A DNA stretch of 64,000 nucleotides, taken from NCBI GenBank assembly GCA_022818135.1, contig JAFMSR010000016.1, positions 43,583,642 through 43,647,641 on the forward strand, read 5' to 3'. Position 1 is the first letter of the stretch, and each line of letters starts with the position of its first letter. Under the pieces are notes generated by a model, which worked only from the letters and a program-made list of their open reading frames with translations, made no database searches and was not told the origin of the DNA. This DNA comes from Saxidomus purpurata (taxonomy: Eukaryota; Mollusca; Bivalvia; Venerida; Veneridae). Shown in pieces: positions 1 to 9,549 of this stretch. Position numbers and translations under genes: made by a program.

Positions 1-369
1 CTTTCGAGTCATGGTGATATTAGTATACTTCTATTTTCTGTAAGCCTGTTTTGCAAGCGCCAGAAGTTTGTAAATACACGGGGCTTGTTAATTTTTTGCC
101 ACAGTCACCAATTATTCCTAGGTAGGTATCAAAATTCAGACACAGAAATCCCGCTGAAAAAGAACAAAAATTTAAGTTAATTTCTCAAATAACTACCCTA
201 GAATTAACCAAAACTATCTACTTGTTTAGATCCCATTATAGGGCATTAAGAAATGTGCTTGATTTTACTTTATAGGCATAACTGAACATAAAATAAATTA
301 ACCAATGTACTGCTAATTTTTCATTGTTTCGAAACTCTGCCGTGATCCTTAGCTCGTTCCTGTTTGGTC
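1..369. other. Window edge, 3' flank of a LINE relic
   Basis: No open frame or recognisable domain. By position it is probably the 3' untranslated part of the minus-strand LINE fragment that ends near 370-400, but nothing in it proves that. Confidence 0.3.
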
Positions 370-660
370 CATCTGTTTTGCCATCTATGTCCGGATTTGT
401 TAATTTACGATCCGATTTTGGGCCTTAGGTCGGTTATATACAGATTTCGTCATGCGGTATGTATTTTTTTCTGTAATAATTAATTGACTTAGTTTTATTA
501 GTTTATTTCCTAGCGTTTGTCCTGCTAGTACGAATTTCGGGCAATGGAAAATTACGTGTTGAAACGTTTCTGTTGTGTTGCAGTGCGGGCAACTTTTATC
601 GTCTTTATTTAAATACCCCTTAATAAAGGGGGAACTCTCGCTGGTATACCAGCGAGGATT
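370..660 (-). pseudogene. LINE C-terminal zinc-knuckle fragment
   Basis: Read on the minus strand from 660, the frame gives RWYTSESSPFIKGYLNKD, then a C-x2-C ... H-x4-H-C knuckle (CPHC, then FQHVIFHC) and a lysine/asparagine-rich tail that stops near 400. This pattern closes the second ORF of RNase H-bearing non-LTR retrotransposons, after the RNase H domain. It lies in the same strand order as the reverse transcriptase piece at 13826-14369 and the RNase H piece at 11136-11636, so all three may derive from one LINE split by later insertions. That link is inference, since no unbroken copy is present here. Confidence 0.55.
637..656. repeat. Perfect 20-bp palindrome, copy 1
   Basis: CTCGCTGGTATACCAGCGAG equals its own reverse complement. 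Here it lies inside the LINE frame (residues RWYTSES). A second identical copy is at 13279-13298 with similar bases on one side. Confidence 0.8.
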
Positions 661-889
661 TTCTTGTGCTAGTGTAATATTAAAGGTCTATGCTACACAT
701 GTCAGTCAAACTGGAGCTTGAATAAAATATAAACACAAGAGTGAGTGAGTCACCAGAGCCAAGCAGAAGATTTTTTCGAAACAAACAGAAACAGCTTACA
801 CTTACTTTATGTACAGAGCTTTTTAATCCAGTTATTCCATAATATTTCTTTGTAATTACTGGTCTGTCTTTTTTCACTTCAACTGTGTA
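661..889. other. Unassigned spacer
   Basis: No domain recognised on either strand. It separates the LINE tail from the transposase-like relic. Confidence 0.3.
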
Positions 890-1800
890 TGCTTGTGTCG
901 GATTTCTTTTATATGGAATTTGTTTGTAAGATGTTGCTTTTCTGTTTACATGTTCGATCTAGACAAGTACAGATAAATAGATTCTCATTAAATAATTTTG
1001 TTTTCCAAATACAGTTTTTTTGTCAACATACTGTAGTAAAACGTTGTTATAAGATTCGACGTAATGGGTGTCCATGCAATATTTGTATTTCTCTGCATCT
1101 TTGTAGACAGGATGTGATTTAAGAAAATTGGTAAAAATTGATAGAGTTTTTCCACTTTTCGGGATAAATTTTGAACATTCGTAGTGTTCATCAGCATTTT
1201 GCATTTGCATCGCAATGTTGAACAACAGTCACCATGATTACCCTGGTAGTGTACCACAAAGTTCACGATTTTTTTCTGCAATGTCTTTGCATCATTATTT
1301 GAATTCTTCATTGAATGAAATATATGTGTTTTAATAACAGCCCCTTTATCTGAAAGTTCCCCATGCCATGTATTTCCATTTACTTTTCTTGTTCCATTTG
1401 TAATATGCATTTTAAGCTAGTCATTTGGTCATGTGCCACGAATCAAAAGCATTTTGTGTCTCGCTTCTATCTTCTCGAACATACTTTGAAATTTGATTAT
1501 TGTTAGCATGGGCATGTATATCGATAGGACAAATGTTTTCATCAAAATATTCATAAATGTTTTTTAGACTTACGAGTTAATGCCTTTGGGAACATTGATC
1601 ATTTTCTTTGGCCACGGTAGAAATCTTCGTAACTTTATGGCTATGCATACTACATCACTAAATTTGGCTTTTTTTCGCCAGCAGTGTCCAGCATCGGTTA
1701 TGATGGAAACACCAGAAACATCATCTCCTTTCAAATCATGTCATGTCTATTTCCTCCTTCAATGTTTGCTCATAAAATTCAGTGACAGCCGCCTTTACAA
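890..1800 (-). pseudogene. Transposase-like relic (uncharacterised invertebrate family)
   Basis: Several minus-strand frames joined by frameshifts read as one protein. Around 1710-1580 it has GVSIITDAGHCWRKKAKFSD and a lysine-rich continuation. Around 1410-1230 it has TWHGELSDKGAVIKTHIFHS followed by H-x4-H-x-D-C-C. Around 1150-960 it has PVYKDAEKYKYCMDTHYVES followed by NNVLLQYVDKKTVFGK and a short YLMRIYLSVL segment. I know this layout (an Asp-bearing block, a WH...K block, a Cys/His-rich block, then H-YVESFNN and DKR-x-FG) from large uncharacterised proteins that are repeated in cnidarian and mollusc genomes and behave like transposable-element products. I cannot name the superfamily. The reading frame changes at least three times and has stops, so this copy is dead. 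Confidence 0.45.
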
Positions 1801-1975
1801 CCTCATATTAAGCTGAATGAAGACCATTTAAGCACTTCTCCCCAGTTACTCATAACAAAGATGATTCTAGGAATTTAGTTAAATGATTTGGTAACCTTCT
1901 ACTTGCCATGGCAGATCTTCATGTTGGCAACAAACTTCCCATTGTCCAAATGTGGGGAAGATGTCAAGGACACAT

Positions 1976-2535
1976 TATGATCACAGACACTTGGGTTCAG
2001 GAGAGCGATTCTGGCCCAATTGTGTCTATCTTGTATTTTTTTTTTCATATTCACATACTATAAGAACTCAGTATACACACTGAACAGGTTTAGTCACTCA
2101 ACGGAAACATTTAAAAAATTTTTTTTTTTTCACTATATGTCTCTATAAACCACAAGATACCAGACTCCAATGGTGGAAAAATTACTACTTCGTTCAATTC
2201 ACGATGCATTTCAAGAATCCACATTACACCTTACGAAAACTTACCGGTGCCTATCAGTAGTCTATATGTTTACCTCTTCGTACACAAAGTCGTTGGAGCT
2301 GACATTCTCATTTTCAAAAGAAAACCGACACAAATTTCAAAAACTACCTGTATTTTGGAGCTGGTTACTGTTGATGTCGAATAGCTCCCGGTCGTGTATT
2401 AGCGCAGTTTTGAGCCGGACACCAAATTGCGCTTGCGAATACAGGAATTGTTATTATCATCTCACCTGGCGCCAAATTCAACCGCTCTAGCGACGGTGTG
2501 TACTAAAAAGTTTTTACGAAAGTTTAGATTAAAGT
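1976..2535 (-). repeat. Left arm of a ~560-bp inverted repeat
   Basis: The segment recurs in reverse complement at 10119-10680. In a 72-base stretch around 2437-2509 only one base differs, and the arms appear about 97-98 percent identical overall by eye. The outer end carries WARIALLNPSVCD-like coding in the minus frame, continuous in direction with the transposase-like relic at 890-1800, so this may be the 5' part of that element. The inner end is AAAGTTTAGATTAAAGT, after which the two loci diverge. Confidence 0.75.
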
Positions 2536-3189
2536 GTTTTTAAAAGTTTTACGAAAAGATTGAGAGAGTCGAATGCTTGTTTCTTGGTACATATTGTTGA
2601 CAGTATTAAATCAGACAAATGTAAAATTGAACGAAATTCATAAAGCATGCAAAAATATACAATAAAAGGACCACACTGGAAATAAGAGCTTGCTCTTTAA
2701 TTATTGTGTTATCCTTTTGGTATTTGGTACTGAAAAATACATACATATATTCAATTTCGTGCCGTAGCGCAAAAGAGTGTCCCCATACAAGAGTATAGAT
2801 ACCTATTATTATTGGTCAGCTAGCTGCAGGGAGTATCAGAAGTCATTTAAGCAACTAACGTAGATGTGTGGAATTAACTTGTCAATAAAGCTTAACAATG
2901 CTTGGAGAAAATGTGTAGGGATAGCTCTAACAATGCACTGATTGGTCATCTAGTCGCATCGGATTTTGCAATTCATTAAACATGTTACGTGGTTGCGTGT
3001 ACTTAAAAATGTCCCTTTTTACAACGAAATCAATCCTTGTCTCGGTCTTACTTTGGCATAAGTAAGTTTGATTTAGTTTTATCATAATTATTTCATTCCA
3101 TATATACATAAATACATGTACACAAAACAGACATATGACACAACAAAACAAAAAGCAAGTGGGTAAGGGCCACAAGCAACATTAATGGA
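2536..3189. other. Unassigned spacer inside the inverted repeat
   Basis: AT-rich sequence with short open frames only. I see no domain, RNA gene or repeat boundary. Confidence 0.3.
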
Positions 3190-5336
3190 CGGCCTTCCGT
3201 TATTCGTAGAATTTTTAGAGAAAGAGATCCGCATTAAAAATAACGATAACAGTCTCAAAAGCATTCCTACACTAACAAAAACGGTACTGACAAATATGAT
3301 ATTTCGGATGAAGAAAAGGCTTATTGTCTAAACGAGCATTTTACTTCCATTTAAACAGTCGATGCAACGGCAACTCAATTACCAAATTTTATTCGTAAAA
3401 CTGAAAAAAGTTCGTCGTCATTTACCATTCACCCTCAAACAATTATAGACATCCTGTCTACATAAACTTTAAACAAAGCAGTAGGACCTGATGAAATCAG
3501 TCATACGATTCTTAAACTCACAGTAGTATCTGTTTTCTGCTATGTATTTTATTGATCTGTTTAAGATGGTGTTTATCCTAATATTTGGAAATTCGCAAAA
3601 GTCATACCACTTCTTACAAAGGGAGATGAAAATATGTATACCTTCTAATCATAGACCTATATCATTAATAAGCTGTATAAGAAATGCCATGGAACGAGTA
3701 ATTTACAAACAACATTATAATCATCTTCACCCTCACCATTTGATCTATCCATTACAATCAGGTTTTCTTCCATGACACTCAACCGTATACCAGCTTATAG
3801 ACATTTATCTATCAACAAATATGTGAATCATTTGATAATGTTCAAGCAATCGAGTCTGGCATTTGGTTTACTTTTTAAATTAAAACAGTTGGTTTAAACG
3901 ATGAACTCCTTCAATGGATTAAAGATTATCGGTATATCCCTGACCATAAACAATCAGTTTTTATTTGTTGCGCAACATCCGAGGTATTGAATACTTCAGC
4001 TTGTGTTCCACAGGGCTCAGCCCTTGACCCCCTACTTCTTTCATTTACGTCAACATTAAAAACTTTACATTGCCGAAAACCTATTAATAATCTTTTACTC
4101 TTTTAGCTAATGACAATTCTTTGGCAGTTTCGTCAAAAGATATTAAAGTGACATTACGCACATTTTTTTAAAGTAAAATTCCAGCTGAAATAGATGTGTG
4201 TGAAAAGGGTAGAGGAAATAATAACTTTTGACCAAATCCAACAAACTTTTCCTGCTACCAGTACGAAATAATAACTTTCCAAATATGACTTTTCCTATTT
4301 TGACTGGGAGAGTCAATTTAAGAAATAAACAAATGCATGTCAGAGTTGCTTCCCTTCCACTGCTGAGCAACACTAATAACACAAGGGAGATCACTGCCTA
4401 GGAAGAAATTATTATTTTATTAGTCCATTTCTTTAATTACTAAGGCACCAACTTCAAATATTTATGCGGCATTATCATTAGTTTAACACATTTAAATGCA
4501 CAGCTACCGAAAATTGCTTTTATAAAACTGTCACCAAAAATACACTATGTGCAGTAAGATCAGCATAATGTCACTTTAACTACATAGAAACAACTATAAA
4601 CCATTTACTTCAAACAATCAATGATTGGTCAAAGCAGTGGCTAGTAAATTTTTATCCTAATAAAACTGAAGTTATGTTTTCTCATCCAACACCAATAATA
4701 AACCAACACTTTTATTTAATGATGTTTCACTGAACTTCGTCGACAGTCATTAACATATTGGGTTATCATTGTCGTCCGATTTAAAGTGACATGAACATAC
4801 AGTATTGATATTGTTAAAATTTCAGCTTCAAAAGTTCTGGGCTCTGTGCGTTCTTTCAAATTTAGATTAATCGGATTTATACATAGTAAATGTATATACA
4901 TGTATGTCCAATTTTAGAATATGCTTCTGTAGTCTGGGATGGTTGCACGGTTTATGAACACAATTCTTTGAAACAGTTGCAATATGAAGCCACCAGAGTT
5001 GTCACAGGCCTCACACGATCAGTTTCAATGGAACGCTTATTAAAAATATAGGCTGGGTATCACTTGTTACACGTAAAATTAAAAAAAGTTATTCTTTATA
5101 AAGAAAAATATGGAGTTTTACCTGACTACTTGCAACATATTTTCCCATTAACTGTGTCTGAAACAACTCGTTATTCTCTAAGAAATGACGAAAACTTTAC
5201 TACAATAGCTAGCCATACACTAATATATTTTATTATGCATCATTTTTACCATCTTCTGTTGAATTATGGAACTCATTTGAATTCGAAATTCGAAACTCGG
5301 TATTTTTAAGTATATTCAAGTCAAAATTAAGAGAAT
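3190..5336 (+). pseudogene. Degenerate LINE reverse transcriptase (CR1/Jockey-type)
   Basis: The plus strand reads as a long but heavily mutated reverse transcriptase spread over three frames. At 3470-3520 there is the 'KAVGPDE' entry block. At 3640-3775 there is SNHRPISLISCIRNAMERVI followed by IYPLQSGFLP, then STVYQLIDIYLS. At 3895-4030 there is VGLNDELLQWIKDY and the 'SACVPQGS...LDPLL' block. After 4590 come INDWSKQWLVNFYPNKTEVM and, at 4915-5330, the C-terminal thumb-like part (LEYASVVWDG, then LYKEKYGVLPDYLQ and TTRYSLRNDEN). No complete catalytic YxDD box is readable. Many stops and frameshifts show an old copy. It ends about 120 bp from the Naiad 3' end. Confidence 0.75.
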
Positions 5337-5459
5337 AAATAAGACGTCCGTTTCTTGTTCTTGTAGTTTTTTAAAAATGACAGTGCATTGCTTTTAGCGT
5401 TCTTTGCATAAATCATCGTGCGCATTATTTTTTTTGGTACCACGGTTTCTTCTTGTCCT
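5337..5459. other. Junction between LINE relic and Naiad 3' end
   Basis: Short spacer of unknown origin. The Naiad 3' terminus, shared with three other copies in the window, starts right after it. Confidence 0.35.
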
Positions 5460-5554
5460 TAAAAACAAAAATAATATCAAACAGGGAACGCCACGTACCA
5501 AAAACGCAGCCTCCCCAAAACGAGCCCCACAGCACCCAGAAGTGCACACCACCA

Positions 5555-5589
<35 letters not shown>

Positions 5590-6021
5590 CACACACAACA
5601 CACACACGCACACAATCATGTACACACACAAACATACACTACCAACACACACAAGCATACAAAGCAAACACACGAGGACAAAACGAACAATTAACGGAAC
5701 ACAGTGGGGCACCGCCTTGGAACGGTCAGTGGCAAAACACCACTGGGGAGCTTAAACCGGTTTATGGTGCGCACCCAACCTCACTCTTACCCCCACCATG
5801 TTCCAAAGTCACAGGACAGTGTAAATAAAAGTAATCCCTGCTAGGTGAATCTCTAACACACGCAATGGAAACAAAAGGCATGGTATGTAAAACACAAAAA
5901 TGCTCGTGTATAAATATATAAAAAAGCAAACCTTGAGAACCAAAAAACGTATGTACTCAATGCATTTGCAGAAGGCAGAGCACCAAGAGAAACACCCTTA
6001 AGGGCCCGACGAATCAGGCCA
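5460..6021 (-). other. Naiad 3' UTR with internal (GT)n tract
   Basis: About 500 bases of this stretch recur in the other orientation at 60320-60833, including the dinucleotide tract (plus strand CA, 5549-5617), the palindrome TAAACCGGTTTA at 5753-5764 and the terminal TTTGATATTATTTTTGTTTT. Because both copies share the tract, it belongs to the element and is not a target-site microsatellite. Confidence 0.8.
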
Positions 6022-6085
6022 GAGGACAGAAATCAAAACAGTTACGTCCCAGTGGGATTTAAAAACTGCCCATCACAGAGTCCTC
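6022..6085 (-). ncRNA. Candidate SECIS element of the Naiad mRNA
   Basis: Read on the minus strand, a lower helix GAGGAC/GTCCTC (6085-6080 with 6027-6022) opens into a small internal loop. Then comes the core, GTGAT on the 5' side and TGATT on the 3' side, which supplies the tandem non-Watson-Crick U-G-A/G-A quartet. Helix II is GGGCAGTT with AACTGTTT (7-8 pairs including G-U). An unpaired AAA follows on the 5' side, about 11 nt above the core, and a mini-stem TCCC-ACT-GGGA caps it, as in form 2 SECIS elements. It starts 11 nt after the presumed stop codon at 6097-6099, inside the 3' UTR, where eukaryotic SECIS elements act. No folding program was run. Confidence 0.65.
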
Positions 6086-6096
6086 CCCCTCTTCCG

Positions 6097-6718
6097 TCAG
6101 ACACAATCAAAGAGGGAAGCATAGCGTCCAACTGTAAACGGGTTGAACACCAAACATGCGGTGTGTCTCAAAACAGTAGGGTCGTAACCTCTTTTAACAA
6201 AACGTTTTATAATTTTAGCAAATACAGTTGGAAAATTGCCATGACCCAAAATCTTACGAAGTTTGTAAACCACATCCCCATAAAAATCGGGTTTTGAAAT
6301 ACCTTCTCGCAGAAGAGTCTTTAGATTACTATTGAATTTCAAAACCAAATCAGAATTACGATAGTAAAATTTAGCAAAATATTTACGCAATTTGTAATAA
6401 CGGTAGCCCTGTTGAAGAAGTTTATTTGTAATATATTGATTACGTTCATTGAAATCCTCAACATGACTACACGCTCTGGCAAACCGAATTAACTGAGAAA
6501 TGTATACCCCATAAGATGTAGCATGAGGTACATCCCCATCCAAATGGGGGAAATTTACAATATTAAAATTAAAATCATCCCTCTTGTCATAAATTTTGGT
6601 ATGTATAATATTGTTATAAATAGAGAGATGTAAATCTAAAAATGAAGCACCAGTATCCAAATTGTTAGTTTTAATTAACTGGAGTTCCCGGGGATAAATA
6701 GTGTCCACCAATTGACCA
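6097..6718 (-). pseudogene. Naiad reverse transcriptase, thumb and C-terminal part
   Basis: Open minus-strand frame following the catalytic box after a frame slip at the A-run 6717-6724. It reads FGQLVDTIYPRELQLIKTNN, then the DTGASFLDLHLSI block, KIYDKRDDFNFNIVNFPHLD, and TSYGVYISQLIRFARAC, typical of the region after the YxDD box in Penelope-like elements, and ends VGRYASLFDCV followed by UGA. That terminal UGA is only about 11 nt from the SECIS-like hairpin, too close for recoding by the usual distance rule, so it probably acts as a stop. Confidence 0.75.
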
Positions 6719-8074
6719 AAAAAACGGGTTATCCATATTAAGAATATCATCCAGATAGCGTGATGTATTATTAAAAGCAGTGATAATGTCTGCCTGCGTA
6801 TCTGGAGAAAGACTCAACATAAAGTCTCTTTCATAACAATATAAAAACAAATCTGCGACAAGGGGTGCACAATTTGTTCCCATGGGAATACCGATTACTT
6901 GTCTGAAAACTGCATTCCCAAACCTTATATAAATGTTGTTCAATAAAAAGGAAAGGGCTTTACAAACTTCGTCACAGGTCCACATAGTATAATGTTTAAC
7001 AATACAGCTAGTAAAAAAAGCTTTATCGAAATTGCAGGCGAGAAATGTAGCATTCTCCCTGGCAAAAGTCTTTTGAATTAGGGCAGTTAGCTTGTCATTT
7101 ATCAAATTATGTGGTAAAGTGGTATACAGAGTAGAAAAATCGTATGTACTGACTGAAGTTACTTTGTAATTATTAACTTTAAACTTATCCAGGATTTCGC
7201 CAGAATTTTTGATCGACCAAAATAAATGTTTACCAGAGTTTTCGTATACTTTATCACAATATCTTTTCACGTGGGCTTTTATAGCAGTTAGGCAAGATGT
7301 TAATAGTTTTGAAATATTTGTAGTGGTACAAGAGCTTGAATTAGCGATGAAACGAGCTTTATATGGTTGTTTATGTAATTTAGGAATCCAGTACATAGTA
7401 GGAAGTTTAATATGTTGATCATCTATACGAACTTTCAAATTAGAAACTTCACTGATGTGATCAGTGACCACATTTTGTTCAACGGAAGGACTCAATATAT
7501 AAGCTTTAGTGCTATTTAGTTCGTTTTGTAAAACATTAATATAATGTAGGCGTCAAATGATGATAATATTGTTGGCCGCCTTGTCTGCTGGAACTAAGAC
7601 ATACTTAGAATGAAATTCTTGGATTTCCTTTTTCAGATGTCTTAAAGTAAACTTGGGTTTTGATGGAAGTAGGTGTTCATTTGTTTGGTAAAATTTTATA
7701 CGAGAATCGACAATGTTAGAAATACTTCGTTTCCAAGACGTTAATGCATTTGGATCAGCATTCTCACGACGACACCATTTAACACAAAAAGTTTCGATAG
7801 ATTCTGCAATATGACCACGACAAGCATGAAAATTAATAGTAGAAGGAATTCTGTATTTTGGTCCTTTAAAGAATAAATTACGAATACGCTTGTCTTTAAT
7901 AATATCAAAATTACCAGTGATGACATGACCGGCATCTGAATAGCAAAATTTCGAGTTTTTACATTCGCAGTAAGAAGGGGTATTTGTTTGAACATCTAGG
8001 TCGGAAACAATTTTATTGTAATTGAATATAACATTTCTAACAGGTGTTTTATATTTATAACAGATAATAGGAAC
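6671..8074 (-). pseudogene. Naiad CxC linker and reverse transcriptase core
   Basis: From about 8074 the minus frame reads through YCECKNSKFCYSDAGHVITG, the CxC linker (C-E-C), then a conserved 'FHACRGHIAESIETFCVKWC' block and the VPADKAANNIIII segment. Here UGA (7553-7555) stands where relatives have Cys-Arg/Lys. The frame continues through MYWIPKLHKQPYKARFIANS (RT1), STYDFSTLYTTLP (RT3, first catalytic Asp), VIGIPMGTNCAPLVADLFLY (RT4) and RYLDDIL (RT5, catalytic Asp pair). It breaks at 6718 shortly after the box. All catalytic aspartates are intact, so the damage is limited to frame changes. Confidence 0.82.
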
Positions 8075-8880
8075 TTCGGAGTTTCGGAAATACTAAGCAC
8101 AGAATCAATGACACGTCTATCACGAAATATACTGGGCACATCGATGAAGTCAATACCTTTATTAATGAAATGAATTTTAAGAAAATGTCTATTATGATCA
8201 GATTGAGTGTCAATGTGTGGACGGAGAACGTGTTGTGTATAATTTTGGATAAGATATGACACAGTGTAAAACGGATCTGTTTGAATAACGTACTGGTCCG
8301 CTTCCTGGTCTAGTTTTTTAAGAGACTGAATAGATAAAGATGTGAGACGAGAAAGCATTGAATGTCTACCAGAGTTTGAAAGAATTATATCGAGGTCTGC
8401 AACAGAAATATTGACTTTTGATTTACGCTTAATATTACCATTGCGTCTAATTCCATGAGACCTAGATTTACGTTTCCTAATATTTAAAATTGAAAATATA
8501 TCGATATCAGGGTTTTTAGAGATATTACCTTCTTGATAAATATTATCATTTAAGCCCAACGGAAACGGTGACTGTAAATTTTTAATCCATTTGAATTCTG
8601 CTAAATGTCTGGCTTTGATTTTAAAACTAGATGTACAATTTATATCATAGACGATTTGCTCTACTGGCTGAATGGTTACCTGATCAATTGTATGGCCAGA
8701 TTTACGAAAGTGTTGATATAAAAATGTAGTGAACTTTTTCCGACTTCGCATTTTGTAAGAATGCTCGCGGAAACGAATTTTTAAAGATCGCCCAGTTTGC
8801 CCAACATACTGAATACCACAATTGGGTGCGTTTCAAGTCAGTACATAAATCATGTGGGACGTATTTCAATCAACGTCAGA
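8075..8880 (-). pseudogene. Naiad GIY-YIG endonuclease domain with two UGA codons
   Basis: The minus frame reads DVD-UGA-NTSHMIYVLT-UGA-NAPNCGIQYVGQTGRSL and then KIRFREH. MIYV and QYVG correspond to the GIY and YIG strands; the Arg of KIRF and the Glu of LAEFKW match the catalytic Arg and Glu of the fold; PFPLGLND closes it. The CCHH motif universal to Penelope endonucleases is present as two UGA codons (8866-8868 and 8833-8835) plus the His of YQHF and SGHT. A downstream lysine/arginine-rich segment and the RVIDSVLSISETPK block lead to a one-base loss at 8074 that breaks the frame before the CxC linker. Confidence 0.8.
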
Positions 8881-9341
8881 GTAGACCTGTGCGATAAATG
8901 ATTGTAACAACCGCACCTCTTAGCATTGCATTTGTTAATAGAACGGTACCCTCTACATCTCTGCGGAAAATTTGTATGTTTTATTTTATATTTCTTCAGT
9001 ATAGTAGAAGTTAAAGGTGATAGACGAATACGTAGATTATTTCGAAAAACAGCTGGAAAATTAAAATGAGTACGTGGAATATAAAATGACTGTGCAGAAT
9101 GTAGCTTTAAAGGAGAAAGGCAGATAGATGGTGTATGTCTTAAAAAAGTACTGTTGTTATTAGGCAGATGTACAGATGATGCAGAGTGTAACCGAAGAGG
9201 TGAAAGAATTAATTTCGGAACTATATTATATGTACTCATGTAATGTAATTTTGTAATACCATTCTGTGAAAAGTGGCGTTCGGGTAGAAAAGTCATCAGT
9301 ATCAATTCGTCAAGTGAAAATGTTAAGCGACAATTAAACAC
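8850..9341 (-). pseudogene. Naiad N-terminal region
   Basis: Open frame of about 160 codons with no ATG at its upstream end; the first in-frame methionine is in MTFLPERHFS. It contains a loose repeat, LSPLRLHSA and LSPLKLHSA with a third LSPLTSTI, and ends in a Cys-rich knuckle (NKCNAKRCGCYNHLS). The knuckle is where the endonuclease should begin, but the frame runs out at 8850 while the endonuclease continues in another frame from about 8880. Comparison with the family layout suggests that residues were lost at this point. Confidence 0.6.
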
Positions 9342-9540
9342 AACCTGGTTAATCGCGCTGGAGGTCGCAATAGGACGGGATAACTAGCATGGACCCGAAT
9401 CCCAGTGAACACAGAACCTTCAACACGGTATAAAATACTCCTCATCTTGACAGAAGCCGAGGGTTTAGAACGAATAACAATCCCTGAAGGATGAAAATAT
9501 AACAACATTGATTGAATGTACGGGGAGACTAACCCTAACC
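9342..9540 (-). other. Naiad 5' leader and junction
   Basis: A 61-codon open frame overlaps here but shows no domain, so I treat it as leader. The outer edge carries two telomere-type repeats (plus strand CTAACCCTAACCCTTAA, 9529-9545) exactly where PIF1-like coding of opposite orientation begins. Confidence 0.45.
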
Positions 9541-9549
9541 CTTAAGACA

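Larger units (their letters stand above)
5460..9540 (-). mobile_element. Naiad-type Penelope-like retroelement, permuted domains, probable selenoprotein-coding, broken copy
   Basis: Minus-strand element with N-terminal Cys-rich part, GIY-YIG endonuclease, CxC linker, reverse transcriptase and 3' UTR, in that order. Canonical Penelope elements have the endonuclease at the C-terminus; the permuted order with a CxC linker defines the Naiad/Chlamys clade. Three in-frame UGA codons (8866-8868, 8833-8835, 7553-7555) replace family cysteines, and a SECIS-like hairpin lies at 6022-6085, which fits the clam Naiads known to encode selenoproteins. Frame changes near 8880 (with loss of some residues), 8074 (one base missing) and 6718 (homopolymer slip) make the copy inactive, unless some are assembly errors. 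The 3' boundary is well fixed by three other copies; the 5' boundary near 9540 is an estimate. It lies between the arms of the 560-bp inverted repeat. Confidence 0.88.

Noticed and set aside
5394..5755. Open frames rich in Thr-His or Cys-Val on both strands (also 60430-60858)
   Set aside because: Translation of the (CA/GT)n tract and Naiad 3' UTR, not genes.
8850..8880. Reading the UGA at 8850-8852 as a fourth selenocysteine codon
   Set aside because: At this point the coding similarity has already moved to another frame, so this UGA is not in the ancestral frame.
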